NCBI RefSeq assembly: GCF_019688735.1
Contig: NZ_JAIFYA010000001.1
Location: forward strand, 806,001-870,000
Direction: 5' to 3'
Source of the DNA: Thermosulfurimonas sp. F29
Lineage (GTDB): Bacteria > Desulfobacterota > Thermodesulfobacteria > Thermodesulfobacteriales > Thermodesulfobacteriaceae
DNA: 64,000 bases
Notes under the pieces: model-generated
Told to the model about the DNA's origin: nothing
Database searches by the model: none
The model's input: only the letters and a program-made list of their open reading frames with translations
Position numbers and translations under genes: made by a program
In this document: piece by piece, positions 51,100 through 59,410 of the stretch
How positions within the stretch are numbered: the stretch's first letter is position 1
How the letters are laid out: every line of letters starts with the position of its first letter

Positions 51100-51985
51100 G
51101 TATTACTTCCTGGACTACAAAAACGCCTCTTTCCTGGGCCTGGTTAAAGCGGTGTAGGTTACGGTAAATAAGAAAGGCCAGGGCCGCCAAGACCAAAAAG
51201 GCCAACGAAAACCACGGTCGGAAGTTCGGAAAGACCAGGTATGTCGCCGGGGAAAGAACGGCTAGAATCAGAAAACTCAGAAATAACCGTCTCTCCTTGG
51301 CCGGGCGATTCCCCAACACAAACCGGATGGTGAGGAGTTCGCGCAGGACCTCGAAGGTGCGTTTCAGGCCGTAATGACTGCGCCCGAAACGGCGGGGGCG
51401 GTCCACGATCCGCACCTCGGCCACCTCGTGGTTCTTCACCCCGAAGACCGCCGGGATGAACCGGTGAAAACCGTGGGGAATCTGCACCCTCTTCACCACC
51501 TCCGCCCGGTAAACCTTGAGGCTGCACCCGTTGTCGTGCACCCGCACCCCGGTGATGAGCCCGATGATCCGGTTGGCAATCCAGGAGGGAATACGCCGGG
51601 TAAAAAGGGGTTCCTTTCGCTTCATGCGCCAGCCGGAGACCACGGCGTAGCCCCCTTCACGGAGCCTGCGGATCATCTCCGGAAGATAGGCCGGATCGTT
51701 CTGGCCGTCGCCGTCCATGCTGGCCACGATTTCACCCCGGGCATGAAAAAAACCCGCCGTAAGGGCCGCGGCCTCGCCCCGGTTGCGATCCATCTCAAGG
51801 ATCCGCACCCGGGGATCCCCCATTTTTAGCCTCCGCAGGACCTCCCCCGTCCCGTCGGTGCTTCCGTCGTTCACGAAGATGATCTCGAACTCCTCCCCCA
51901 GGGGCTCAAGCGCCGCCACTATCTCCCGATAAAGGGGCTCTATGTTCTTTTCCTCGTTGTGAACGGGAATCACCACGGAGATCAT
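51083..51985 (-). CDS. GT2 polyprenyl-phosphate glycosyltransferase (DPM1/ArnC-like)
   Basis: A product of 300 residues. The N-terminal GT-A domain is ISVVIPVHNEEKNIEPLYREI, IIFVNDGSTDGT, with metal motif SMDGDGQNDP and NGCSLKVYRAEVV. Two C-terminal membrane helices follow. It makes undecaprenyl-phosphate-sugar, the donor needed by the three GT39-type enzymes of this locus. ATG 51985 overlaps the upstream protease-like gene by four bases; a longer frame lacks the GT-A start pattern. Confidence 0.9.
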   Translation of the reverse strand: MISVVIPVHNEEKNIEPLYREIVAALEPLGEEFEIIFVNDGSTDGTGEVLRRLKMGDPRVRILEMDRNRGEAAALTAGFFHARGEIVASMDGDGQNDPAYLPEMIRRLREGGYAVVSGWRMKRKEPLFTRRIPSWIANRIIGLITGVRVHDNGCSLKVYRAEVVKRVQIPHGFHRFIPAVFGVKNHEVAEVRIVDRPRRFGRSHYGLKRTFEVLRELLTIRFVLGNRPAKERRLFLSFLILAVLSPATYLVFPNFRPWFSLAFLVLAALAFLIYRNLHRFNQAQERGVFVVQEVIHAAQV

Positions 51986-52365
51986 TTGAGCATGTGTTTT
52001 TTCACCTTGCGGACGCTGTAAACATCCTCCTTTTCGAAATCCAGCACCAGACGCCACTTCTGAAGGGTGGAAGCCCCGATGACCACCTCCTCAGTGGCCA
52101 CCTCGTCGGGAAGAACCAGGAATTCGTCGGACAGACGATCCCCGTTGAGGTAAAAATCCAGCCGGACGGCCTCCCGGGCTTCGATTATTCTTCCCGCCTC
52201 CGCGGTTTCAAACCGATAAGGTCTGGGAAGGACCTCCACCAGGCCAAGGCGTTCCGCAAGCCCCCGTCTTATGAAGGACATGCTGGCTCCGGAGTCAAAC
52301 AGGACCTCCACCTCGGCCTCACCCTTCGAACCCTCGAGTCGTACCCTCTTTACTATTACGCCCAT
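51982..52365 (-). CDS. Retropepsin-like aspartic protease
   Basis: A product of 127 residues with the single-lobe aspartyl protease signature VEVLFDSGASMSFI and the later EEVVIGASTLQKWRLVLDF, where the Gly-Ala-Leu pattern of dimeric retropepsins is expected. It has no signal peptide, so it is cytosolic. Homodimerisation would be required for activity. It sits between aminotransferase and GT2 genes, coupled by ATGA to the latter. Its function in a glycan locus is unexplained. Confidence 0.75.
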   Translation of the reverse strand: MGVIVKRVRLEGSKGEAEVEVLFDSGASMSFIRRGLAERLGLVEVLPRPYRFETAEAGRIIEAREAVRLDFYLNGDRLSDEFLVLPDEVATEEVVIGASTLQKWRLVLDFEKEDVYSVRKVKKHMLK

Positions 52366-52373
52366 ATTTTCAA

Positions 52374-53492
52374 TTATACTCCGAAAAACTCCCTTACGGC
52401 TGCGATTACCTCCCGGATCTCGGCCTCGGTCATCTCCGGGAACATGGGAAGGGCAAGCCCCTCCCCGCAGAGCCTTTCGGCCACCGGAAAGGTCCCCCGG
52501 GGAAGTTCGGGGAATCCGGCCGCACGCCAGGCCGGCTGAAGGTGAAGCGGTACCGGATAATAAATCCCGGTGCCGATTCCCCGTTCCTTCAGGTAGGCCT
52601 GGAGTTCATTCCGACGGGGAGTGAAGATTACGAAGCGGTGGTATACGCTCACCCGATCCGCCCCGTCCCCCGGCGGGAGACGCAGATCCGGAAGCCCCGA
52701 AAGCTCCCGCCGGTAGATCTCCGCGATCTCTCGCCGGCGGGCGTTTTTCTCCGAAAGGCGCCGGAGTCTTGCCCGCAGGACCACCGCCTGAAGCTCGTCG
52801 AGACGACTGTTAAACCCGTAAAATTCGTGTTCGTTCTTGCGGACCTGACCGTGCACCCGAAGGTAACGCAGACGATGGGCCACCTCCTCGTCGTCCGTTA
52901 GCACGAATCCGGCATCCCCCAGGGCGTTCAGGTTCTTTACCGGCCCGCAGCTGAAACATCCCACCTTCCCGAAGGTGCCCACCTTGCGACCGCGGTATTC
53001 CGCCCCGTGGGCATGAGAGGCGTCCTCGATGAGGACGAGACCGTGACGACGACAGATCTCCGAAAGTTCCCCGATGTGGGCCGGGTGGCCGTACATGTGA
53101 ACCACGATGAGGGCCTTGGTTCGGGGACCTATGGCTCGCTCCACCGCCGCCGGATCCGGCCCGAAAAACTCCTCCTCGGCCTCCACCAGCACCGGACGGG
53201 CCCCGGCCCAGACCACGGCCTCCACATCGGCCACGAAACCGTTGGCCTGGATAAGGACCTCATCTCCGGGGCCAATTCCGCAGGCGATGAGCGCTAGCCA
53301 CAGGGCCGCCGTGCCGGAACCCACTCCGAAGGCAAAGCGGGCCCCGAAAAACCTCGCCACCTCCTCCTCGAAGGCCCGAAGATTCTCCCCGTTTAGGAGC
53401 CGCATGCTCTCCGTGACCTTCCGCCAGCCGGCCTCAACCTCCTCCCGAATCTCCGGCCAGTCCCGCCTCAAGTCCAGCAAAGGTACGGACAT
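52374..53492 (-). CDS. DegT/DnrJ/EryC1/StrS sugar aminotransferase
   Basis: PLP enzyme of 372 residues. VPLLDLRRDWPEIREEVEAGW, GVGSGTAALWLALIACGIGPGDEV, LVLIEDASHAHGAEYRGRKVG, and the PLP lysine in GPVKNLNALGDAGFVLTD, where the Gly-Asp-Ala-Gly departs from the common Gly-Glu-Gly-Gly. It aminates a keto-sugar nucleotide. The adjacent Gfo/Idh oxidoreductase, five bases upstream, probably makes its keto-sugar substrate. Confidence 0.9.
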   Translation of the reverse strand: MSVPLLDLRRDWPEIREEVEAGWRKVTESMRLLNGENLRAFEEEVARFFGARFAFGVGSGTAALWLALIACGIGPGDEVLIQANGFVADVEAVVWAGARPVLVEAEEEFFGPDPAAVERAIGPRTKALIVVHMYGHPAHIGELSEICRRHGLVLIEDASHAHGAEYRGRKVGTFGKVGCFSCGPVKNLNALGDAGFVLTDDEEVAHRLRYLRVHGQVRKNEHEFYGFNSRLDELQAVVLRARLRRLSEKNARRREIAEIYRRELSGLPDLRLPPGDGADRVSVYHRFVIFTPRRNELQAYLKERGIGTGIYYPVPLHLQPAWRAAGFPELPRGTFPVAERLCGEGLALPMFPEMTEAEIREVIAAVREFFGV

Positions 53493-53496
53493 CTCC

Positions 53497-54567
53497 TCAA
53501 ACTCCTTTTCCCAGACGGGATTTTTCAGGGGTGAAGGGGAAACGCACCGGCTCCCCCCGTTCGGCGGACTCGTAAAGGGCCTGGATCAATTCCAGGGAAG
53601 CCAGGGCCTCCCGTCCCAGACAGAGACGAGGATCCGGGGGTTCTCCCGAAAAATAGCGCAGGGCCGCCCGGAGACATTCCCGGTGGGCGAAGCCCAGGGG
53701 ATCCTCGGGATTGCGGCGATGGGCCTCCACCTCCTCGCCGGGAGGGCCTCCGTTCTCGAAGGCGAGATGCGTGAGCTCGTTCATGGCAAATCCCCCGAGC
53801 CGGGCCGAGCCCTTTTCCCCCAGAAGGACCAGTTCCGCTCCCAGATCCCGGGGACGGGCACAGGTGGTGGCCTCGATGGTCCCCAGGGCCCCATTCTTAA
53901 ACCGTATGGTCCCCACCAGAAGATCCTCGGCCTCCAGGCGATTGAGACGGGTGGCCATTTCGGCGTAAACGCTTTCCACCTCCCCGCCGAGCCAGCGCAG
54001 CATGTCCACATGATGGGCTCCCTGCTGGGCGAGAGCCCCGCCGTCAAGGGCCCAGGTCCCCCTCCAGGCCGCGCTGTCGTAATAGTCCTGCCGGCGACAC
54101 CAGTAAAATCGGGCCGAAAAGAGAACCGGTTTTCCGAATAGCCCGGAAAGCAAAGCCTCACGCACCAGCTTTACCGGAAGATTGAAGCGATTCTGGTAGA
54201 CCGTAACCAGTTTCAACCCCAGGGCCTCGGCGGTGTCCACCATTTCCCGGGCCTCGTCGAGAAGAAGGGCGATGGGTTTTTCAAGAAGCACATGCTTGCG
54301 GTACTCCCGCATCACCGGAAGGGCCACCCGGGCGTGAAGCCCCGAGGGAACCGCTATGTCCACCACCTCAATTTCGGGATGACGCTCGAGCATCTCCCGC
54401 CAGTCCGTATACCAGGCCGAGCGGAGATCCTCCGCAAAGTCCCGGGCCTTGTCCGGATTGAGGTCCGAGACCGCCACCACCCTCACCCCCGGCATCTCCC
54501 GGAATAGACGCCGGTGCCTGCTGGCGGCCTTGCCGCAGCCTATAAGGGCCAGTCTTACCTCTTTCAT
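53497..54567 (-). CDS. Gfo/Idh/MocA-family sugar oxidoreductase
   Basis: NAD(P)-dependent enzyme of 356 residues. The Rossmann start is VRLALIGCGKAASRHRRLF, with KHVLLEKPIAL (the lysine of the EKP motif) and GGALAQQGAHHVDMLRWLGG (catalytic His region). It probably oxidises a UDP-sugar at C3 for the partner aminotransferase, as in WlbA/WlbE-type pathways. ATG 54567 is chosen because it forms an ATGA overlap with the upstream GT39 gene. Confidence 0.88.
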   Translation of the reverse strand: MKEVRLALIGCGKAASRHRRLFREMPGVRVVAVSDLNPDKARDFAEDLRSAWYTDWREMLERHPEIEVVDIAVPSGLHARVALPVMREYRKHVLLEKPIALLLDEAREMVDTAEALGLKLVTVYQNRFNLPVKLVREALLSGLFGKPVLFSARFYWCRRQDYYDSAAWRGTWALDGGALAQQGAHHVDMLRWLGGEVESVYAEMATRLNRLEAEDLLVGTIRFKNGALGTIEATTCARPRDLGAELVLLGEKGSARLGGFAMNELTHLAFENGGPPGEEVEAHRRNPEDPLGFAHRECLRAALRYFSGEPPDPRLCLGREALASLELIQALYESAERGEPVRFPFTPEKSRLGKGV

Positions 54568-56189
54568 GGATACAACCTGAAGGGCCATTTTAACCGCCAC
54601 TTCCCCGGAACGGCAAGGAGATAATTCTTGTTCGTGTCCCGGGAAAGGAGGGGATCCGCAAGACCGTACACCCTGAAGCCCTTTTCCCGAAGTGCGGTTC
54701 CGAGGAGAGTCTCTTTTCTGTAAAGTGATTCCCGGAAAAATACCATCCGACACCGGGAGGGCCAGTCCTCAGGGGTTTGAAAGACGGGAATCGGCCCCGG
54801 CCACTCAAGATAGAAAAACAGATTGGCCGAAACCTTTCCCAGGGCACAGGGAGTCTCACCGCGGGCACGGGCGAGACGAGCCAGTTCTCGCCCGAACGCC
54901 TTTTCGGAGGGAGGGGTGAGGGTCGGAGTCAGCACGGAGAGCCCCACCACCGCCATGGCCAGATAGGAAAAAATCAGCCCCCAGGGAGGGGTGGAACGCA
55001 ACACGCAGAGGACGAGGGAGACCGTGGTTATCATTCCCGCAAGAGTTACGGCCAGTTTGAGGCGAAGGGATAAAGGGGGGAGAGACAACCATCCCCAGAT
55101 GAACGGGGCCAGGCACAGGGCGACTCCTGCGAAAAAGGTCAGCGCCCCGTACAGGTAGAAGAGCCCCAGACTGTACCTTCCCGGGGTCCGGATGACCCGG
55201 GAGAGATAAGTGGAGGTGAGCAGCACGCAGAAGGGAAGAATGGGAAGGATGTAGTAAGAACGTCGGGCGCGGGCCAGGGTAAAGAGAAGGAAGACCGCCG
55301 CTATGGAGAGAAGGACCAGTCGTTCCCTTTCGGAAAGATTTCGCCACTGACCCATACCCCACGCGAGTGCCATCAGAAAGAAAGGCGTCCAGGGGAGAAG
55401 CAATTCCGGCACATAAAGAAAGTACACATAGAAGGGTTCGCGGTTGTCGTAGGGGGAGACCGCCTGGAGCAGGTTTTCGCGCACGAAGAGGTGGAAGGGG
55501 AGCTCGCTTCCCACGGCCCGGGAAAGGGCGTAGTAGTGGCCCAGATACACCGCCAGGGCCGTCCCTGCCGCCAGCAGGTTTTTAGCGTTCAGGTGGCGTG
55601 GATTCCGGTGGCGGGCCAGGTCCACCGCGGCCGTGAGCACCGGCACCGCGAGCCCCGGAAGTCCTTTGGAGAGGGCGGCAAAGACCGCTGAAAACCAGAA
55701 GCCCAGGTATCCGACGAGGGAGGTCCGTTCCCGATAACGAAAGTAAAAGGCCAGGGCGGCGGTGATCCCGGCCAGCTGGTAGATCTCGCTCTGGGCCACC
55801 CGGGCATAGGCCACAAAACCCCACGAGGTGGCCAGCATCCCGGTGGCTACCAGAGCCCAGTATCGTTCCAGAAAGACTCCGGCCAGGGCGTAAAAGGCGA
55901 GAAGGGTGGCCAAAGCGCACAGGACCACGGGCAGGCGCACGGTGAACTCGTTGAGCCCTCCGAAAAGGGAGGCCGAAAAGCGGATCAACCAGTAAGGGAT
56001 GAGGGGTTTGGTGATGTGGGGTACGCCGTTTATGGTGGGCACCCACCAGTCCCCCCGGAGCATCATCTCCCGTACACCCTCGGCCCAGCGTCCTTCCACC
56101 CCCCAGAGAGGCCGGTCTCCCAGGTTCAAAAAGAGAAAAACCAGCACCCCCGCTCCAAAAAGGATAAGGATCTTTCCTTCCCGTTTCAT
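54564..56189 (-). CDS. GT39/ArnT-like glycosyltransferase
   Basis: A product of 541 residues with about 12 membrane helices. The first loop reads RPLWGVEGRWAEGVREMMLRGDWWVPTINGVPHITKPLIPYWL, the ArnT acidic-loop pattern. A soluble C-terminal part ends LSRDTNKNYLLAVPGKWRLKWPF. It uses an undecaprenyl-phosphate-linked sugar. ATG 56189 is far better placed than upstream in-frame starts, and it overlaps the preceding gene by one base. Confidence 0.83.
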   Translation of the reverse strand: MKREGKILILFGAGVLVFLFLNLGDRPLWGVEGRWAEGVREMMLRGDWWVPTINGVPHITKPLIPYWLIRFSASLFGGLNEFTVRLPVVLCALATLLAFYALAGVFLERYWALVATGMLATSWGFVAYARVAQSEIYQLAGITAALAFYFRYRERTSLVGYLGFWFSAVFAALSKGLPGLAVPVLTAAVDLARHRNPRHLNAKNLLAAGTALAVYLGHYYALSRAVGSELPFHLFVRENLLQAVSPYDNREPFYVYFLYVPELLLPWTPFFLMALAWGMGQWRNLSERERLVLLSIAAVFLLFTLARARRSYYILPILPFCVLLTSTYLSRVIRTPGRYSLGLFYLYGALTFFAGVALCLAPFIWGWLSLPPLSLRLKLAVTLAGMITTVSLVLCVLRSTPPWGLIFSYLAMAVVGLSVLTPTLTPPSEKAFGRELARLARARGETPCALGKVSANLFFYLEWPGPIPVFQTPEDWPSRCRMVFFRESLYRKETLLGTALREKGFRVYGLADPLLSRDTNKNYLLAVPGKWRLKWPFRLYP

Positions 56190-57253
56190 TACTGCGGAAA
56201 TATACCATGAATTTTGAGCCACCAGGAAAGTCCGGCTTTGAGAAGGAGCAGCCCGAGTATCCAGCTTACCCAGAAGGGTTTTCCCGGAAAAGGTCTTTTT
56301 CTCATCCTCAAAGCCGTTACCACTAGAACAAAGGGAGCGAACAGGGGCAAAATGTAAAGGGGAAGCCGGGACCTGGCCAGCCAGAAGACCGCAAGCGGAA
56401 GAAGATACCAGCCGGCCACCAGCCGAAACCTCCGGGAATGTTTCCACATCTCCGGCAGGACATCCCGATCCTTCACCAGGAAATAGAATCCCGGAAGGGC
56501 TCCCAGGGTAAGGAGAGGGAGATACAAGTAAAGGGGGGCGTACCAGGCGCTGTTGCGGTGGTAGTAGTTAAAGAAGAGTCTTCCCGTGACCTGTTCCCGG
56601 AGGAAAAGTTTCCAGAACCAGGGGAACTTAAATTGAATGTAAAGATACCAGGGGAAGGCTACCGTCGAAAAAAGGATTATGCCGAAAAGTAATCCCCGCC
56701 AGTTCCGTCTGGAGATCCATCCGTAGTAGACAAAGGGGGTCATCACCGGAAGGACCGCGGTGCCCTTGGTCATGAAGGCCAGGGCCCAGAAAATCCAGAC
56801 CAGGATGGATCTCCTGAAGAAGGCCCATGCGGCCAGAACCTCCCACATTATCAGCAGGGTATCCGGAGTCACGATATTGGCGGCCACGAAGGGAGTGAGG
56901 GTGCAGGCATAGAGGAGACCGGCTATTTCTCCGGCTTCACCAAAAAGGATTTTTCCGCAGGCGCCTACTGCCCAGGAGGTCACGGCGTAGGACACGGCAT
57001 TGGGGACTCTGATCCCCCAAGGATGATTTCCGAATAGGGCTTCTCCGGCCGCCAGGAACCAGTAAAAGAGTGGAGGTTTGGTCAGGTGAGGATGCCCCTG
57101 CCAGTAGGGAACTATGAATTCCCTACGGATCAACATTTCGTGGGCAATCTGTGGATACCGATGTTCGTCCCGTCCCATAAGGGGCCGCGTTCCCTGAAAC
57201 CAGAGACCCATGAAGAGAGCCAGCACAAAGAGCAACTTCAGAGAAGGTTTCAT
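56189..57253 (-). CDS. GT39/ArnT-like glycosyltransferase, short form
   Basis: A product of 354 residues with 8-10 helices. It starts with FVLALFMGLWFQGTRPLMGRDEHRYPQIAHEMLIRREFIVPYWQGHPHLTKPPLFYW, the ArnT loop with DEHRY. The C-terminal soluble domain seen in full ArnT is missing. First gene of the minus-strand polysaccharide half, divergent from the response-regulator gene across 110 bases. Three related transferases in one locus suggest successive lipid-linked sugar additions. Confidence 0.82.
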   Translation of the reverse strand: MKPSLKLLFVLALFMGLWFQGTRPLMGRDEHRYPQIAHEMLIRREFIVPYWQGHPHLTKPPLFYWFLAAGEALFGNHPWGIRVPNAVSYAVTSWAVGACGKILFGEAGEIAGLLYACTLTPFVAANIVTPDTLLIMWEVLAAWAFFRRSILVWIFWALAFMTKGTAVLPVMTPFVYYGWISRRNWRGLLFGIILFSTVAFPWYLYIQFKFPWFWKLFLREQVTGRLFFNYYHRNSAWYAPLYLYLPLLTLGALPGFYFLVKDRDVLPEMWKHSRRFRLVAGWYLLPLAVFWLARSRLPLYILPLFAPFVLVVTALRMRKRPFPGKPFWVSWILGLLLLKAGLSWWLKIHGIFPQ

Positions 57254-57363
57254 GTCTTACGAAATTAATCCGGTGCTTTTGAAGAGGAATTAAGGTCAAA
57301 TTAAAATACCTTCAGGTGCTATTCATGAACCGTTAAGGAAACGATCCTAGTATTGAAGTTCGA

Positions 57364-58050
57364 ATGCGAAAGATCCTGGTGATCGAGGACGACGCGAACC
57401 TGCGGGCCTTTCTTTCCCGGGGACTCAGGGAGGCGGGTTTTTCCGTGGAGGAGGCCCCGGATGCCCTGTCCGCGGAATTCCTTCTAGGGGAGACCGAGGT
57501 GGATCTGGTAATTCTGGACCTTATGCTTCCGGATATAGACGGATTTGATCTCCTACGGAGAATTCGACGGCGTTATCCCCGTCTTCCAGTTCTCATTTTA
57601 AGCGCCCGTAGCACCGTGGAGGATCGGGTTCGGGGCCTTGAGCTCGGAAGTGACGATTATCTCACCAAGCCCTTTTCCTTTGCCGAATTGTTGGCCCGGG
57701 TGAAAGCCCTCCTGCGACGAACCGCTCCAGGCCCCGAGCCGGAGGAGATCCTTCGAGCCGGTTCGCTGGAGATGGATCTCAAACGCCGGGAGGTAAGGGT
57801 GGATGGGCGTGCGGTGGAACTTTCTCCCAAAGAGTTTGCTCTTCTGGAGTATCTCCTCCGAAATCGAGGAAGGGTGCTTACCAAGATTCAGATCCTGGAA
57901 CGCATATGGGGATACCAATTTTCTCCGGAGTCTAACATCGTAGAGGTATATATCTGTCGGCTCCGGGACAAATTGGGACTGAAACAGGGACGACGCCCTC
58001 TTATTCGCACCATCCGCCAGGTGGGCTATATTCTCACCGATGAGACCTGA
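57364..58050 (+). CDS. OmpR/PhoB-family response regulator (CusR-like)
   Basis: A product of 228 residues. Receiver domain with EDD at 8-10, phospho-acceptor Asp52 (LVILDLMLPD), LSARST and DDYLTKPFSF. The winged-helix DNA-binding domain (about 130-226) holds LSPKEFALLEYLLRNRGRVLTK and SNIVEVYICRLRDKLG. It overlaps the kinase gene by 11 bases and heads an efflux operon, as CusR does; metal-responsive activation is inferred. The 5' gap 57254-57363 contains no convincing promoter. Confidence 0.92.
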   Translation: MRKILVIEDDANLRAFLSRGLREAGFSVEEAPDALSAEFLLGETEVDLVILDLMLPDIDGFDLLRRIRRRYPRLPVLILSARSTVEDRVRGLELGSDDYLTKPFSFAELLARVKALLRRTAPGPEPEEILRAGSLEMDLKRREVRVDGRAVELSPKEFALLEYLLRNRGRVLTKIQILERIWGYQFSPESNIVEVYICRLRDKLGLKQGRRPLIRTIRQVGYILTDET

Positions 58051-59410
58051 ACTCCCTTTAAAATCTCTGTCCTTTAGAATGACGGTCCTCTATACCATTC
58101 TCTTCTTTGTGAGCACTATTTTCCTTTTTGGTGTGGTCCATGTTCTACTCCGGGAACGATTGCTTCAGTATCAGGATCTGGATCTTCGGGAAGACCTCTC
58201 CGAGATCTTCACCATTTATCAGCGAAAGGGTGTGGCGGGATTGAGGACCCTGGTGGCTGCCGAGATCAGGGAGGAGGGGCCGGAAAATTATTTTTTCCGT
58301 CTGATGGATCCCGCAGGCCGCCTGATCCTTCAGGAGGGGTCCTCCAGATTCTCGCGGCTGCCCTGGCCGGAGGGATACCCCTCGGAACCGCGTTTTTTCC
58401 TCTTCAGGTTGCCCGATGGCCTCCGGGTAAGAGGGGTCCTTTTTAGGGTGGGGCCCTATCGGGCCGAAATGGCCGTGCCTCTTCGTTTCAATCGTCATCT
58501 TCTCCGGGAAGTCCACCGTGCCTTCCTCTGGGCCGGAGGTCTGGCGTTATTTCTTAGTATTCCTCTGGGATTCTGGCTTTCCCGTCGTTCCCTCCGTCAG
58601 ATCACCGAAATGGAAAAGGTGACCCGGGAGATCATGGAAAACCGGGATTTTTCCCGAAGGATTCCTCTTTCCGGACGGAAAGACGAGGCCGATCGCCTGG
58701 CCCAGACCCTTAACCGCATGCTCGAGACCCTGGAGATTTACCTTCGAGAATTGCGCCAGATTTTCGACAACCTGGCCCACGATTTCAAGAACCTTCTGGC
58801 TCATCTGCGTCTCCTGGCCGAAAGGGCCCTGGAGAGGACCGGTCCGGAAAGGGAGGAGCTTATCGTGAGTATTCTTTACGAAAGCGATAGATTCCTGCAT
58901 CTGTTGAATACCCTCCTCGACATCTCCGAGGCCGAGACCGGTCTTCTCAAGCTCAATCGGGAACGCTTCCCGGTGGCGGAGCTTCTGGAGGAAATTCGAC
59001 AAATCTTTGAACTCCTGGCCGGTGAAAAGGGGTTGCGCTTCGAGATTCATTATCCTCCACGGGAGTTATACCTTGCCGGGGATCGGGCCCGTCTGCTGCG
59101 GGCCCTCTTTAACCTGGTGGACAACGCCTTCAAGTACACACCCCCCGGCGGGCGGGTGATCCTTAAAACGGAAAAGGAAGAAGAGTGGATCAAGATTACG
59201 GTTGAGGATACCGGGCCCGGTCTCAGCCCGGAGGAACGGTCCCGGATCTTTGAGAGATTCTACACCGGAAAACGAGGGGCCAGAGGACGGGGTCTGGGCC
59301 TGGCCCTGGTTAAGGCCTATATCGAAGCCCACGGAGGAGAAGTGAAAGCAATAAGCAAACCCGGACACGGAACCGCATTTGAGATCCGTCTGCCCGGTGG
59401 AGAGAAATGA
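58040..59410 (+). CDS. Sensor histidine kinase (CusS-like)
   Basis: Membrane kinase of 456 residues. TM1 at about 14-36 and TM2 at about 160-180 enclose a periplasmic sensor; a HAMP domain follows. The dimerisation helix NLAHDFKNLLAHLR carries the phospho-His near residue 247. HATPase motifs are ALFNLVDNAFKYTP, VEDTGPGLS and GRGLGLALVKAYIEAHGG. The H-box departs from the usual H-E/D-L-R-T-P, having F-K-N-L in its place. It phosphorylates the adjacent regulator. Confidence 0.9.
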   Translation: MRPELPLKSLSFRMTVLYTILFFVSTIFLFGVVHVLLRERLLQYQDLDLREDLSEIFTIYQRKGVAGLRTLVAAEIREEGPENYFFRLMDPAGRLILQEGSSRFSRLPWPEGYPSEPRFFLFRLPDGLRVRGVLFRVGPYRAEMAVPLRFNRHLLREVHRAFLWAGGLALFLSIPLGFWLSRRSLRQITEMEKVTREIMENRDFSRRIPLSGRKDEADRLAQTLNRMLETLEIYLRELRQIFDNLAHDFKNLLAHLRLLAERALERTGPEREELIVSILYESDRFLHLLNTLLDISEAETGLLKLNRERFPVAELLEEIRQIFELLAGEKGLRFEIHYPPRELYLAGDRARLLRALFNLVDNAFKYTPPGGRVILKTEKEEEWIKITVEDTGPGLSPEERSRIFERFYTGKRGARGRGLGLALVKAYIEAHGGEVKAISKPGHGTAFEIRLPGGEK

